A DNA stretch of 64,000 nucleotides from Prochlorococcus marinus XMU1402 (GCF_017696205.1 NZ_JAAORD010000002.1:248001-312000), one strand, 5' to 3'; shown: positions 19,642-29,440, counted from the stretch's first letter. A program made the numbers and translations. Notes: generated by a model not told the origin, from the sequence alone.

Positions 19642-21708
19642 ATGGTAGATACCAATAATCAAGAAAGTAAAAAATATTCCGTTATCGATAATGAAGATAT
19701 TAATAATAATTATTGGATTAATAGACTTCTCGCTTGGTGGAGCGGATTTAGTCTAAGAACAAAGTTATTAGCTATAGCAACTCTTGTTGTAAGTCTCCTA
19801 ATGACAGGAATCACGTTTTTTGCACTTAATAGTATTCAAAGAGATGCAGGGATGAACGACACTAGATATGCCCGAGATCTTGGATTACTGCTATCGGGGA
19901 ACGTCACAGAATTAGTTGCTAATAATCAAAAAAAAGAAATTTCAAATGTAGCTGAAAAGTTTTGGAGATCTAGTAGAAATTTACGTTATATTTTTTTTAC
20001 TGATGCTGAAGATATAGTTCAACTTGGGATACCAATTAGTGCCACCCCTACAAATTCAGATAGTCAGTATCAGCTCACTAGAAGATTAAAATTACCATCA
20101 GAATTGAAGAAAAGGCCTCAATTCCCATTAGTCAGGCAGCATGTAACACCTCAAGGCCAAGTAACAGATGTATTCGTACCAATGCTGTGGAAAGGGAAAT
20201 ATATTGGAACTTTAGCTTTAGGTGTTACACCTAATAAAAAAGCCCTAGCCAGCGCGGCATTAACTAGAGAAGTTACGATTGCAGTTTTTATTTCGATTTG
20301 GGTTCTAGTAATACTAGGAGCTGTATTTAATGCACTTACGATTACAAGACCAGTAAGAGAATTAGTAAGAGGTGTTAGAGAAATTTCAAAAGGAAACTTT
20401 AAATCCAGAATTTCTTTACCCATGACAGGAGATCTTGGAGAACTTTTAAATGGATTTAACCGAATGGCCACTCAGTTAGAAAATTATGACGAAGCCAACA
20501 TTGAAGAACTTAAAGCTGCTCAAATAAAGCAACAATCACTTATAGCTACTATGGCTGATGGTGCAATATTATTAGATTCTCAGGGCAAGATTGTGCTTAC
20601 TAATCCAACAGCAAAAAGATTATTTCGATGGGAAGGAAGATTTCTAGAAGGAAAATATTTTTTAAACGAAATTCCCGAAATTTTGTCTAATGACTTACAT
20701 ACCAATATAGAATCTATTCTTAACAGAGAAAAAGAAAAAGATGATTTAAGGTTTAGCTTAGGAGAACCTCCTAGAACTTTAAGAATCGTATTACAATCGG
20801 TCTTAGACACAAACAAAGTTGAATTAAAAGGTATTGCCGTCACGATTCAAGATCTAACAAGAGAAGTAGAACTAAATGCTGCACAAAATAGATTTATTAG
20901 TAACGTTTCGCATGAACTAAGAACTCCACTTTTCAACATTAAAAGTTACGTAGAAACCTTACATGATTTAAAAGATCAGCTGTCTAACGAAGAACAACTC
21001 GAATTCCTCGGCATAGCAAATTCAGAAACTGATAGGCTGACAAGATTAGTTAATGATGTGTTAGATCTATCAAGATTGGAGTCGGGAAAAATAATTCAAC
21101 TAGAGGAAATGGATATAAAACCAGCAATTGAACAGACTCTCAGGAACTATAGACTAAATGCTACAGAAAAAAATGTTTCATTGGCACATGATATAGAAGA
21201 GACTATACCTTCAATTCTTGGAAATTTTGATTTACTTTTGCAAGTTTTTGATAATTTGCTGGGGAATGGATTGAAATTCAGTCCAAAAAACAGCAATTTA
21301 ATGATAAGAGCTTATACATGGCCAGATTCCTGTCCAGCCTTACCTCCGAGTAACAGAGACAATGACGCGCCCCAGTGTGAGTTGGTTTCCCCATTACCAA
21401 AAGTAAGAATTGAGATTGCTGATACAGGTTCAGGAATATCTCAAGCAGATCAAGAAAAGATATTCGACCGTTTTTATAGGGTGGAGAATGCCGTTCATAC
21501 TGAACAAGGAACTGGTTTAGGTTTATCTATAGTGCGAGGAATAATTGAAAAACATGGTGGAGAAATTCGTATGGCTAGTGAATTAGGAGTTGGAACAACG
21601 TTTTGGTTTGATTTAGCCTTAGCACAATCTGACAAAGATGAATTACTGACTCAAACAATTAATAACACAGATACTTTTTCAAGCTCCGAAATTAACGAAA
21701 TAATCTAA
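19642..21708 (+). CDS. nblS: Membrane sensor histidine kinase NblS/Hik33 family
   Basis: This 688-residue kinase is of the type that controls high-light, cold and nutrient-stress genes, including hli genes, in cyanobacteria. Two membrane helices (about 33-58 and 207-233) flank an extracytoplasmic sensor loop. HAMP (about 230-285), PAS (about 300-400), HisKA with the phospho-acceptor in NVSHELRTP near 423, and an ATPase domain with GTGLGLSIVRG follow. I chose ATG 19642, just after the purD stop; an in-frame upstream start would overlap purD. A Cys-containing insert (DSCPALPPSNRD) lies in the ATPase domain near 570. It is convergent with kaiC and overlaps it by 4 bases. Confidence 0.93.
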   Translation: MVDTNNQESKKYSVIDNEDINNNYWINRLLAWWSGFSLRTKLLAIATLVVSLLMTGITFFALNSIQRDAGMNDTRYARDLGLLLSGNVTELVANNQKKEISNVAEKFWRSSRNLRYIFFTDAEDIVQLGIPISATPTNSDSQYQLTRRLKLPSELKKRPQFPLVRQHVTPQGQVTDVFVPMLWKGKYIGTLALGVTPNKKALASAALTREVTIAVFISIWVLVILGAVFNALTITRPVRELVRGVREISKGNFKSRISLPMTGDLGELLNGFNRMATQLENYDEANIEELKAAQIKQQSLIATMADGAILLDSQGKIVLTNPTAKRLFRWEGRFLEGKYFLNEIPEILSNDLHTNIESILNREKEKDDLRFSLGEPPRTLRIVLQSVLDTNKVELKGIAVTIQDLTREVELNAAQNRFISNVSHELRTPLFNIKSYVETLHDLKDQLSNEEQLEFLGIANSETDRLTRLVNDVLDLSRLESGKIIQLEEMDIKPAIEQTLRNYRLNATEKNVSLAHDIEETIPSILGNFDLLLQVFDNLLGNGLKFSPKNSNLMIRAYTWPDSCPALPPSNRDNDAPQCELVSPLPKVRIEIADTGSGISQADQEKIFDRFYRVENAVHTEQGTGLGLSIVRGIIEKHGGEIRMASELGVGTTFWFDLALAQSDKDELLTQTINNTDTFSSSEINEII

Positions 21709-23234
21709 TTATTATCTAACCCTTTAAAAATATTTTGAACATTTTGATCAGGAACAACTCTGTGTGGGGCTCCACTAAAAATCTGTTCAAAGTTAGAAAA
21801 AGAATCTTTTATTTCAGGGCCTTTATTAGTAATAATAAATTCTCTTATTCGTTTATCATGCCATGATCCTCGCATTTTAAAGACATTTAAGGCTCTAGCC
21901 ATCTCTCCTTTTATTTCAACATATTGGAGCAATAAAATTGTATCCGTAATTGTTGAGATATGAGAATCAGTAATAGAGTGACTTCCCATAAATTCTTCTG
22001 CAGTATTTGTAAAAAAGCCTGCTATCTCTTCTTGTTTTGTATAACCAGTAACTGCAATCACAAATTGTCTAAATGCATTCAAACTTACACCTCTGGCTAG
22101 TGCCGAGAGAGAATCTATCGCCATTCTCTTAGGTTTAAATTGATTAATTTGCGTTTTTATTATTTGCAAATGATCTTCCAAACCAGTTGATTCAGGATAT
22201 GCACAAATAATTTTCAGTAACCCATCACTTTCCATTTTTTCAAAGTCTATTCCCCAACTAGTGGCATTCCTGAGCAATTGAGCCCTAGATTCTTCATATG
22301 CGAAAAGTATTGCTCGTTCATTGTTGTTATAAGCATCTTCCACAAATTTAGACACAAGCATTGTCTTACCTGTACCAGTAGCTCCTGTGGCTAGGATAAT
22401 AGAATCTTGAAAATACCCTCCTCCACACATATCATCAAGATCTTTAACTCCAGAACTAATCCTAATATTTGAAGATCTTTGAGTAAGTCTCATTGCCCCT
22501 AGGGCAAATACACTTATACCATCATTTCCCATAGTGAATGGGTACTCCCCTTTCATATGTACAGTACCTCTTAACTTCAAAACTTCTAAAGTTCTTCTTC
22601 TTTTCTCAGACTCTAAAACATTTCTTAATAAGACAACATTATCAGAAACAAATTCTTCCACTCCATATCTTGCAATAGGTCCGTAATCATCAACCCTTTC
22701 TGTAGTCATGACTGTAGTAACTCCTATTTCTTTTAATCTTGCTATTAGTCTAAATATTTCTCTTCTAACAACATAAAGAGCATCATATTGCTGAAAAACA
22801 GCGGTTATTGAATCTATGGCAACTCTCTTAGCTTTATATTTTCTTATCGCATAACTAATTCTTTCAATAAGACCAGACAAATCAAAGTTGCCCGCGACAT
22901 CTTGACCGTCAGGATCTGGTGAGGCATCTAGTATAAATAACTTATTTTGATCAATTAATTCTTGTAAATCCCAACCAAAACTAGCAGCGTTTCTTATTAT
23001 GTCTAATGGTGACTCTTCAAATGTAACGAAGATCCCAGCTTCATCAAAATTGCAAATTCCATGGTGTAAATATTGTAGCGAAAAAACAGTTTTACCAGTT
23101 CCAGATGTACCACTAACAAGTGTACTTCGAGATACAGGCAAACCGCCTCTACAAACATCATCAAAGCCTTCTATGCCAGTAGGTAATTTTTGAACTTGCA
23201 TTTTATTTGCTTTGCCAAATTTCTTATCTTTCAT
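21705..23234 (-). CDS. kaiC: Circadian clock ATPase/kinase KaiC
   Basis: This 509-residue double RecA-like protein is the core timing protein. CI has Walker A GTSGTGKT at 42-49 and CII has GATGTGKT near 283. The autophosphorylation pair is retained as Ser427-Thr428 in SHISTITDT, equivalent to Ser431/Thr432 of Synechococcus elongatus. The C-terminal tail, which binds KaiA in other cyanobacteria, is about 10 residues shorter and ends in NIFKGLDNN. There is no kaiA beside kaiB here. In this group the proteins are thought to work as an hourglass rather than a self-sustained oscillator. Confidence 0.98.
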   Translation of the reverse strand: MKDKKFGKANKMQVQKLPTGIEGFDDVCRGGLPVSRSTLVSGTSGTGKTVFSLQYLHHGICNFDEAGIFVTFEESPLDIIRNAASFGWDLQELIDQNKLFILDASPDPDGQDVAGNFDLSGLIERISYAIRKYKAKRVAIDSITAVFQQYDALYVVRREIFRLIARLKEIGVTTVMTTERVDDYGPIARYGVEEFVSDNVVLLRNVLESEKRRRTLEVLKLRGTVHMKGEYPFTMGNDGISVFALGAMRLTQRSSNIRISSGVKDLDDMCGGGYFQDSIILATGATGTGKTMLVSKFVEDAYNNNERAILFAYEESRAQLLRNATSWGIDFEKMESDGLLKIICAYPESTGLEDHLQIIKTQINQFKPKRMAIDSLSALARGVSLNAFRQFVIAVTGYTKQEEIAGFFTNTAEEFMGSHSITDSHISTITDTILLLQYVEIKGEMARALNVFKMRGSWHDKRIREFIITNKGPEIKDSFSNFEQIFSGAPHRVVPDQNVQNIFKGLDNN

Positions 23235-23309
23235 AGTTGTTTGCTAAAGAAACTTAAATAAAAAATAAACATTAAATTTATCTTTATTTTACAAGTTTTC
23301 TATATATTA

Positions 23310-23624
23310 TTAATCACTACTATATTCAGTTTCTGTTAATTCATCAAAAAGTAGATCTAAACCTATTAAAACTTTTTCTCTATCAGAAAGATCTCCAATT
23401 ATTCTTCTAACTGGTGGAGGTAAAATTTTAGCTAAAGTTGGGGTAGCCAAAATTTTATCTTCCTCTGCAAGTTGTGGTTGCTTAAGTACATCAATTACCT
23501 TCAAGGCATACACTCCCTTAAATTCATTTTCTAAAATTTCTTTTAAAGTATTTAAAGCCCTCATTGAATTAGGAGTATTCCCAGCAACATAGAGTTTTAA
23601 AATATATGTTTTTCTTACTGCCAT
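23310..23624 (-). CDS. kaiB: Circadian clock protein KaiB
   Basis: This 104-residue thioredoxin-like fold-switching protein binds the CI ring of Kai[20 protein letters not shown] opens the domain and [23 protein letters not shown] carries the conserved cis-proline region (shown here only as named segments). Length is standard. It precedes kaiC by 75 bases. Only 143 bases separate it from divergent rplU, so the kaiA gene that occupies this place in Synechococcus is missing, with no room for a remnant of useful length. Confidence 0.97.
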   Translation of the reverse strand: MAVRKTYILKLYVAGNTPNSMRALNTLKEILENEFKGVYALKVIDVLKQPQLAEEDKILATPTLAKILPPPVRRIIGDLSDREKVLIGLDLLFDELTETEYSSD

Positions 23625-23656
23625 TGTTATTTTCTTAAAGTCGATGTGAAAAATTT

Positions 23657-23685
23657 AATATAACCCTTGACTTATTACACTACAA
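23657..23685 (-). promoter_or_regulatory. Probable sigma70-type promoter of kaiBC
   Basis: On the minus strand TTGTAG (complement at 23680-23685) is followed after 17 bases by TATATT (complement at 23657-23662). Transcription would begin near 23650, about 26 bases before the kaiB start. Spacing is ideal; the -35 box is a partial match. Confidence 0.6.
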
Positions 23686-23767
23686 AATAAGAAAATAAAC
23701 AAATTATTACGATTGCTCGTTTGGCTTAATCAAATCATAAATTTGAGCCTAACAGCGTCTTTAAAAT

Positions 23768-24208
23768 ATGACAAACTCTAAAAACTCTTCAAACAATTCT
23801 CCTAAAAATAATGAATTGTACGCAATAGCCGAGACCTCAGGTCAACAATTTTGGTTCGAAGTTGACAGATATTATGACATAGACAGGTTAAATGCAAAAG
23901 AAAAAGAAAAGATAACACTAGAAAAAGTTTTACTTTTTAAGGATGAAAACTCGATTACTATCGGTAAACCTTACATAAAAGATGCAAAAATTGAACTTGA
24001 AGTAGTTTCACATAAAAGAGCAAAGAAAATTCTTGTATATAAGATGCGTCCGAAAAAAAAGACAAGAAGAAAAATGGGACATAGACAAGAACTTACAAGA
24101 GTTATGGTAAAATCTATTTCAATAGGTAAAAGCGCTCCTAAGTCTTCTTCAAAAAAAGAAACTGTTAAAAAGGAAACTAAACCAAAATCCGAAAAATCCA
24201 CAAATTAA
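23768..24208 (+). CDS. rplU: 50S ribosomal protein L21
   Basis: This 146-residue protein of the large ribosomal subunit contains YAIAETSGQQFWFEVDRYYDI and the C-terminal RNA-binding KRAKKILVYKMRPKKKTRRKMGHRQ (shown as named parts). It carries a polar N-terminal extension of about 17 residues and a Lys/Ser-rich C-terminal tail of about 30 residues compared with the roughly 103-residue E. coli protein. It is followed by rpmA after 9 bases, the usual L21-L27 pair, and is divergent from kaiB. Confidence 0.96.
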   Translation: MTNSKNSSNNSPKNNELYAIAETSGQQFWFEVDRYYDIDRLNAKEKEKITLEKVLLFKDENSITIGKPYIKDAKIELEVVSHKRAKKILVYKMRPKKKTRRKMGHRQELTRVMVKSISIGKSAPKSSSKKETVKKETKPKSEKSTN

Positions 24209-24217
24209 ACATTTCTA

Positions 24218-24478
24218 ATGGCACATAAAAAAGGGACAGGTTCTACAAGAAACGGTCGTGATTCAAATTCCAAAAGACTTGGTGTGAAAGCTTATGGTGG
24301 TGAGAAAGTATCTGCTGGATCAATTTTAATTCGCCAAAGGGGTACATCATTTTTACCAGGAATCAATGTTGGCAAAGGCAAAGATGACACGCTTTTTGCG
24401 CTAAAAGAAGGAACCGTAAGTTTCGAAAGCATTAAAAGAAATTTAAGAAATAGAAAACGAGTTAATATAGTTATCTAA
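24218..24478 (+). CDS. rpmA: 50S ribosomal protein L27
   Basis: This 86-residue ribosomal protein has an N-terminus that reaches the peptidyl transferase centre. [21 protein letters not shown] at the start and [23 protein letters not shown] in the middle are diagnostic. Unlike in Firmicutes, there is no N-terminal cleavage extension. Its 3' end overlaps the convergent methyltransferase gene by 8 bases. Confidence 0.97.
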   Translation: MAHKKGTGSTRNGRDSNSKRLGVKAYGGEKVSAGSILIRQRGTSFLPGINVGKGKDDTLFALKEGTVSFESIKRNLRNRKRVNIVI

Positions 24479-25211
24479 TTTTCTTATAAGCTCTTGTAGT
24501 TATAAGAATAGGATGAAATACTTCTAAAAAATTTGATTGAAGAGTCTCAAAAAACTTCTCAACAATTTGACTATCGTCGATATGAAAGGGATATTCATTT
24601 TTATCTCCCTTATAGAAATACCAATTGAACAGAGCAATAGAACTACTATCCATAATCTCACCGAAATTATTAATTTGAGAAGATGGATCTGCAAGATGTT
24701 CCAAAACATCAAGACAAACTATAGTATCAAATTTCAATATTTGTGTATCTTGAATTGTCCTACAAAAAGTAAGTTTTTTTTCGACTCCTAATTTCTTAGC
24801 CCTATATTCAACAAAATTTCTATTTGTTTGATTAATGTCTACAAAAAAAACATGCTCAACTTTTGAAGACATAGCGTTAGCTAAGGCGTGCGTACCAATA
24901 CCTCCTCCAAAATCCAAAACTAAATCTCTAGAAAATCTCTGCTGAAGTTTTAAAGTATCAGCAATGTAGTCCTTACTTGTAATATGCCAAGCAGCTAAAT
25001 CAGCTACATGCCTATCTCCTACAATCTCAGTATAAAAATCTGAAACATCATTCAAAGCATCCCCAGGATGTGAATTTGCCAAATTCATCTTTGCATTTGC
25101 AAGGAATCCATCCAAATCACATTCTCTAATTGATAAGTATTCCATTAAGTGTGATTTCAAATTAAAAGCATTGTCTAAAAACTCTTTTAAAATAAAATTA
25201 TCGTTTTTCAA
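24471..25211 (-). CDS. Class I SAM-dependent methyltransferase, substrate unknown
   Basis: This 246-residue protein has a Rossmann methyltransferase core. Motif I is [11 protein letters not shown] (about 98-107), motif II is VFFVDINQ near 118, and motif IV is [13 protein letters not shown] near 153, followed by a family-typical HIDD-containing segment. The N-terminal 95 residues are helical and do not match a named family I recognise. There is no signal or membrane segment. The neighbours (rpmA and truB) give no functional lead. Confidence 0.75.
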   Translation of the reverse strand: MKNDNFILKEFLDNAFNLKSHLMEYLSIRECDLDGFLANAKMNLANSHPGDALNDVSDFYTEIVGDRHVADLAAWHITSKDYIADTLKLQQRFSRDLVLDFGGGIGTHALANAMSSKVEHVFFVDINQTNRNFVEYRAKKLGVEKKLTFCRTIQDTQILKFDTIVCLDVLEHLADPSSQINNFGEIMDSSSIALFNWYFYKGDKNEYPFHIDDSQIVEKFFETLQSNFLEVFHPILITTRAYKKIR

Positions 25212-25300
25212 TTTCTTACTCTAAATTTTCAATACCAAAATCATAGGATGGTCATAAATCTTTCTCAAAGTATTCTTAATATTAAAAATGAAAACTAAAG

Positions 25301-26215
25301 ATGGATGGATTCTTAGTAATTAATAAAGATAAAGGATGCACCTCTCATGATTGTGTTAAGCAAATAAGGAAATTGCTAAATATAAAAAAGGTCGGGCACA
25401 CAGGAACTCTTGACCCAGAAGTTATAGGAACATTACCAATCGCTATAGGCAGCGCAACAAGATTTATTCAATATCTTCCACAGGGTAAAACTTACATAGG
25501 ACAAATCAAACTAGGGATAAGAACTAACACTGATGATATTCACGGAAAAATAATTAATCAAACAAGTTGGCCTAAAATCAGTGGTGAAAAATTAGATCAA
25601 TACTTAAATAGATTTAGAGGAATTATTAAACAAATTCCGCCGAAAGTATCTAGTGTGCACGTCAATGGTGAGAGAGCTTATAAAAAATCTTTCAGGAATG
25701 AATTATTTGAATTAGCACCAAAAGAAGTAAAAATAGACGAACTTACTTTATTAAACTGGGACCAAATAAACGGAATCATAGAAATAAAAATCAAATGTTC
25801 AGCTGGTACTTATATAAGAGCAATTGCAAGAGATTTAGGAGAAATTCTTAATTCCGAAGGTTGCCTCCTAGAACTAAAAAGAATTTCGGCTTGTGGCTTT
25901 GATGAACAAAACTCTATAAAAATATCTGATATCGAAAAAGAAAAAGGGGGGGGGAACTCAAAAAATTTTATTATTCCAACAATTTCTGCTCTTAATCACA
26001 TTACATCATTTGTCTTAAGTAATGAAGAACAACTTAATTTCTGGCAAACAGGGAGACCAATTAAGGTTGATATTGATTACTTCAAAGCAAGTAAGTCTTT
26101 TGAATATAAAAAACCCATAAAAGTATTAGATGAAAAACAAACTCTTCTTGGGATTGGCTTCTTAAATAAAGATCAATCTAATATAAATCCAAAATTAGTC
26201 CTTAATGCTAAATAA
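25301..26215 (+). CDS. truB: tRNA pseudouridine-55 synthase
   Basis: This 304-residue enzyme makes pseudouridine at position 55 in the T-loop of tRNAs. [15 protein letters not shown] (about 3-17), catalytic Asp38 in GHTGTLDPE, and the [16 protein letters not shown] stretch near 167 are diagnostic. A run of nine G at 25946-25954 lies in the linker before the C-terminal domain and encodes Gly-Gly-Gly. The frame is intact in this copy. The gene ends 3 bases from the convergent SpoIID-type gene. Confidence 0.95.
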   Translation: MDGFLVINKDKGCTSHDCVKQIRKLLNIKKVGHTGTLDPEVIGTLPIAIGSATRFIQYLPQGKTYIGQIKLGIRTNTDDIHGKIINQTSWPKISGEKLDQYLNRFRGIIKQIPPKVSSVHVNGERAYKKSFRNELFELAPKEVKIDELTLLNWDQINGIIEIKIKCSAGTYIRAIARDLGEILNSEGCLLELKRISACGFDEQNSIKISDIEKEKGGGNSKNFIIPTISALNHITSFVLSNEEQLNFWQTGRPIKVDIDYFKASKSFEYKKPIKVLDEKQTLLGIGFLNKDQSNINPKLVLNAK

Positions 26216-26218
26216 CTT

Positions 26219-27394
26219 CTATAAGTAATTTTTTCTAAAAGGTTTAATCTGCACTCCACTATAAAAATACTTTAATATTCTTTCAGCTTTATAGCCTCTA
26301 GATGCCAGATATTTAGCACCCCATTGACTCATTCCTACTCCATGACCTGATCCCTGTCCAAAAACTATCAAACCTTTTTTTATAGGAAAATTATTGTTTA
26401 ATTCTTCTTCAAAAAATTTAAATCTCACATAATTACTATTAAGGCCTAATCTTTTCCTTAAAACTACCCCAGACATTTGATCAGATCCATAAGCCCCAAA
26501 AAGTTTTACATTTTTTACCCTCCCAGTACTAGTAATATCTAGAATCTCTATATTTTTTAAACCTCCAATCTTGGGAAATAAATTTATTAATTCATTATTC
26601 GAAAATTTTTTTTGCCATTTAAATTTTGGATTATTTTTGTCAAAATCTTTCACACTTGATAAATATGGATATTTATTCTTCCATACATCTTGACTATTTT
26701 CTGTCATTCCACCTGAGCTACTATGAAACAAAGCATTAATTAATTTTTTTTTATACGTCAAAACCAAAGATCTTGTACTTTTAACGGCTCTAGTAGTTCT
26801 ATAAGTTCTTGATTCCAAACCATTATAGACTTGATTTTTCTGGGTTGAATCTATATCAAATAAATTATTTCCCTTTTGCTTTAAAGCATAAGTTCTTGAG
26901 GCAATTGCTTGTGCTTTTAATGCTTCAATAGGCCATTTTGTTGGCATCTCTGAGCCCACTACACTACTTAGGTATTTTTCTATTCCTAAAACATTCACTA
27001 CCAATATTTCAGAATCAAGTACAAAGAGATTAAGCTTACCAGAAAATCTCTTCTGACCTACCCATATACCTCTTCCATCAGAAGATCTAACTTGAAATTG
27101 TTGATTACTTCTTAAGTCATATTTTTTTTCTTTATTTTTATCAAAATATAAAATTTTTCTATTTTTCTCATTTTTCAAAGTTAAGCCTTTTATTTTTTTA
27201 CTTGAAAAAAATCCCCCCTCTATAGTTAAAGGGATTGATTTATCTGATCTAATTCTTAAATTGTTATTTTTTGATATCAACACTCTAATTATTGGCTCTC
27301 TAGATGCAAATACACTTTCACTCTGAAAGACACAAATACATAAAATAGTAAGCAAGCAACATTTACCATAATTATTTTTGAATTTAAGTATCAC
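26219..27394 (-). CDS. SpoIID/LytB domain protein, exported
   Basis: This 391-residue protein has an N-terminal signal-like hydrophobic stretch (about 10-30). The SpoIID domain (about 125-385) includes SVVGSEMPTKWPIEALKAQA, FHSSSGGMTE near 225 and GQGSGHGVGMSQWGAKYLA near 347, described here as family landmarks. Members cleave glycan strands of peptidoglycan or enhance amidases; in cyanobacteria they belong to the cell wall remodelling set. The exact activity is inferred from the family only. It is convergent with truB, 3 bases apart. Confidence 0.88.
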   Translation of the reverse strand: MILKFKNNYGKCCLLTILCICVFQSESVFASREPIIRVLISKNNNLRIRSDKSIPLTIEGGFFSSKKIKGLTLKNEKNRKILYFDKNKEKKYDLRSNQQFQVRSSDGRGIWVGQKRFSGKLNLFVLDSEILVVNVLGIEKYLSSVVGSEMPTKWPIEALKAQAIASRTYALKQKGNNLFDIDSTQKNQVYNGLESRTYRTTRAVKSTRSLVLTYKKKLINALFHSSSGGMTENSQDVWKNKYPYLSSVKDFDKNNPKFKWQKKFSNNELINLFPKIGGLKNIEILDITSTGRVKNVKLFGAYGSDQMSGVVLRKRLGLNSNYVRFKFFEEELNNNFPIKKGLIVFGQGSGHGVGMSQWGAKYLASRGYKAERILKYFYSGVQIKPFRKNYL

Positions 27395-27483
27395 TTTGTT
27401 TAAAAAACAAATGCTTAATTTGCCTAAGTTTGACTAAAAGTCTAGATTTAATCCAGATATAAAAATAAAAATATCATAAATAA

Positions 27484-28422
27484 GTGAATATCACCTTCTT
27501 AGGAACAAGCTCAGGAGTCCCATCTTTAACAAGAAATGTTTCTTCTCTGGCACTTAAATTATCACAATCATCAGAAGTCTGGCTTTTTGATTGTGGTGAA
27601 GGAACACAACATCAAATAATGAAAAGCAATATTAAATCTTCACAAATAAAGAAAATATTTATTACACATATGCATGGAGATCATATTTATGGTTTGCCTG
27701 GACTTTTAGCTTCCTTAGGTTTATCAGGAAATAGTAGAGGTATTGAAATTTACGGTCCTTCACAGTTGCGAAGTTTTATAAATTCTGCACTTAAAAGTAG
27801 TTTTTGCAAATTGTCTTTTCCATTGGATTTTGTGGAAGTTGAAGATTTTGCATCAGAAAATAAAATTCTATTTGAAAACAACAAATTAAAAGTAAATTGC
27901 GCTTGCCTTAAACATAAAATACCTGCTTATGGTTATCGAGTTAGTGAAAAAGATAAGCCTGGTGAATTTGATATCAAAAAAGCAAAGTCTCTAAAAATAG
28001 CACCTGGACCAATTTATTCAGAACTGCAAAAAGGTAAAAAAGTCACATTAGCGGATGGTAGGACATTTGATGGGAAAGAATTCTGTGGACCTCCTAGGGA
28101 GGGTGAAAGTTTTGTTTATTGCACAGATACAGTATTTAGCGAATCAGCTGTTTCACTATCAAAAAATGCCGATTTACTCGTACATGAATCGACTTTCTCA
28201 GAGGAGGATGAAAGCATGGCCTACGAAAAATTACATTCCACAACAATCATGGCTGCCAAAACTGCACTATTGTCTAATACAAAAAAATTAATTATTACTC
28301 ATTTAAGTCCAAGATACACTAACAAAAATGCAATTACGCCAAGCGATTTGCTTAAAGAGGCTCAAAAAGTTTTTCCTAATACTCAGCTTGCAAAAGATTT
28401 TCTAACGGCAGAAATAAAATAA
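27484..28422 (+). CDS. rnz: Ribonuclease Z
   Basis: This 312-residue metallo-beta-lactamase fold endonuclease trims the 3' end of tRNA precursors. The metal motif [10 protein letters not shown] places His62, His64, Asp66 and His67. [11 protein letters not shown] near 140, the [10 protein letters not shown] region near 212 and ITHLSPRY near 275 complete the site. Because the tRNA genes in this window do not encode CCA, RNase Z processing is needed for them. The start is GTG at 27484, which gives the family-typical [12 protein letters not shown]-terminus. Confidence 0.96.
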   Translation: MNITFLGTSSGVPSLTRNVSSLALKLSQSSEVWLFDCGEGTQHQIMKSNIKSSQIKKIFITHMHGDHIYGLPGLLASLGLSGNSRGIEIYGPSQLRSFINSALKSSFCKLSFPLDFVEVEDFASENKILFENNKLKVNCACLKHKIPAYGYRVSEKDKPGEFDIKKAKSLKIAPGPIYSELQKGKKVTLADGRTFDGKEFCGPPREGESFVYCTDTVFSESAVSLSKNADLLVHESTFSEEDESMAYEKLHSTTIMAAKTALLSNTKKLIITHLSPRYTNKNAITPSDLLKEAQKVFPNTQLAKDFLTAEIK

Positions 28423-28454
28423 ACTGCAACAGTTCGTGAGAAGAAAGGTCGCAA

Positions 28455-29057
28455 ATGACCAACCCATGGAATAATAGTCATAGGTTTTCTATATTGATGT
28501 TGATCGAAATGGTTTCTATTTTTTCATCACTACAAAAGTCTTGTAAAAGACTATTTATTTTTCTTCCATTAATTATTGGTTTACTTATTAATCCAATCTC
28601 TGCAAACGCACTCTATCCTAGTGATCCTTCATCAGTTGACGTACTAAAAGATGATCTTCACGGTGCTGATCTTCATAATACTGAATATGTTAAATATGAT
28701 TTATCTAATCAAGATTTAGGAGAAGCTAATCTTCAAGGCGCATATATGAGCGTAACAACTGCAAAAAACTCTAGTTTTAAAGGAGCCAATATGACAGACC
28801 TCATTGCATATGCAACACGCTTTGATAATGCTGATTTTACAGATGCAAATCTTACCAATGGTGAGCTAATGAAAAGTGTTTTTGATGGTGCAATTATTGA
28901 TGGAGCGGACTTTACTGATGCAAATCTTGATCTTTCTCAGAGAAAATCATTATGTGAAAGAGCTAGTGGAACTAACTCACAAACTGGAGTTAATACAATT
29001 GATAGTCTTGAATGCACCGGCTTAAAAGGTTACATGCCTCCAAAGCCAAAAGCATAA
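28455..29057 (+). CDS. Exported pentapeptide-repeat protein, probably thylakoid lumenal
   Basis: This 200-residue protein has a hydrophobic signal segment (about residues 34-50) ending in ANA, followed by about 80 residues of A(D/N)LXX-type pentapeptide repeats (GEANLQGAY, SFKGANMTDL, NADFTDANLTNGEL and similar). Such repeats fold as a right-handed quadrilateral helix. Similar lumenal pentapeptide proteins exist in cyanobacteria and chloroplasts; their function is unclear. The C-terminal region has two Cys (near 166 and 186). I kept ATG 28455 because GAAAGG precedes it; 28497 is an alternative that shortens the long n-region. Confidence 0.82.
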   Translation: MTNPWNNSHRFSILMLIEMVSIFSSLQKSCKRLFIFLPLIIGLLINPISANALYPSDPSSVDVLKDDLHGADLHNTEYVKYDLSNQDLGEANLQGAYMSVTTAKNSSFKGANMTDLIAYATRFDNADFTDANLTNGELMKSVFDGAIIDGADFTDANLDLSQRKSLCERASGTNSQTGVNTIDSLECTGLKGYMPPKPKA

Positions 29058-29070
29058 TATTTAAAGCTAA

Positions 29071-29436
29071 CTAACTTAAAGAAGGGAAGATATTACCAGG
29101 CTCTTTTGAGCCTGGTTTTTTGCTATACCACCATTCTTGTATATCAGAAGAAAATTTCTTGGGGAAAAGAGTTATAACCGTCTCAACAGGTTTTGATCCA
29201 GGCTCCAAAATTTGCACTGAGTAAGATGGGCATTTTCTTGAAGCCATATCAGCAACAAACCTAGAACCTATTCTTCTCCAACTAGGCTCTTTACTTCTCC
29301 AAGCAAGCCTTGAACACGGCCAAGGTAACTCTTCTCTATCGTAGAGTCTGCAACATGGTCCAATTACCTTAAAACTGTACTGACCTCCATAACTTGATTG
29401 AACACTACCACTCTTGAAAAATTCAAATTTATTCAT
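29071..29436 (-). CDS. Conserved hypothetical protein, Cys/Trp-rich
   Basis: This 121-residue soluble protein has the central GPCCRLYDREELPWPCSRLAW and WRRIGSRFVADMASRKCPSY regions, which carry four Cys and several Trp. I recall this pattern from marine picocyanobacteria, but I know no function. The last codons (KKPGSKEPG) are encoded by a sequence that, on the other strand, forms the terminator of the pentapeptide gene. Its start codon lies 4 bases beyond the petF terminator T-run. Nothing suggests membrane location. Confidence 0.7.
   Translation of the reverse strand: MNKFEFFKSGSVQSSYGGQYSFKVIGPCCRLYDREELPWPCSRLAWRSKEPSWRRIGSRFVADMASRKCPSYSVQILEPGSKPVETVITLFPKKFSSDIQEWWYSKKPGSKEPGNIFPSLS
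29096..29121 (+). terminator. Factor-independent terminator of the pentapeptide gene
   Basis: CCAGGCTC, a TTTT loop and GAGCCTGG form a perfect 8-bp stem at 29096-29115, followed directly by TTTTTT. The stem is GC-rich in a very A+T-rich background. It lies 38 bases after the pentapeptide stop codon, inside the coding region of the opposite-strand gene. There is no T-run on the minus strand, so the terminator acts in the plus direction. Confidence 0.9.
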
Positions 29437-29440
29437 TTAT

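Noticed and set aside
23625..23767. Possible kaiA remnant
   Set aside because: The gap is too short and shows no frame resembling the KaiA C-terminal domain.
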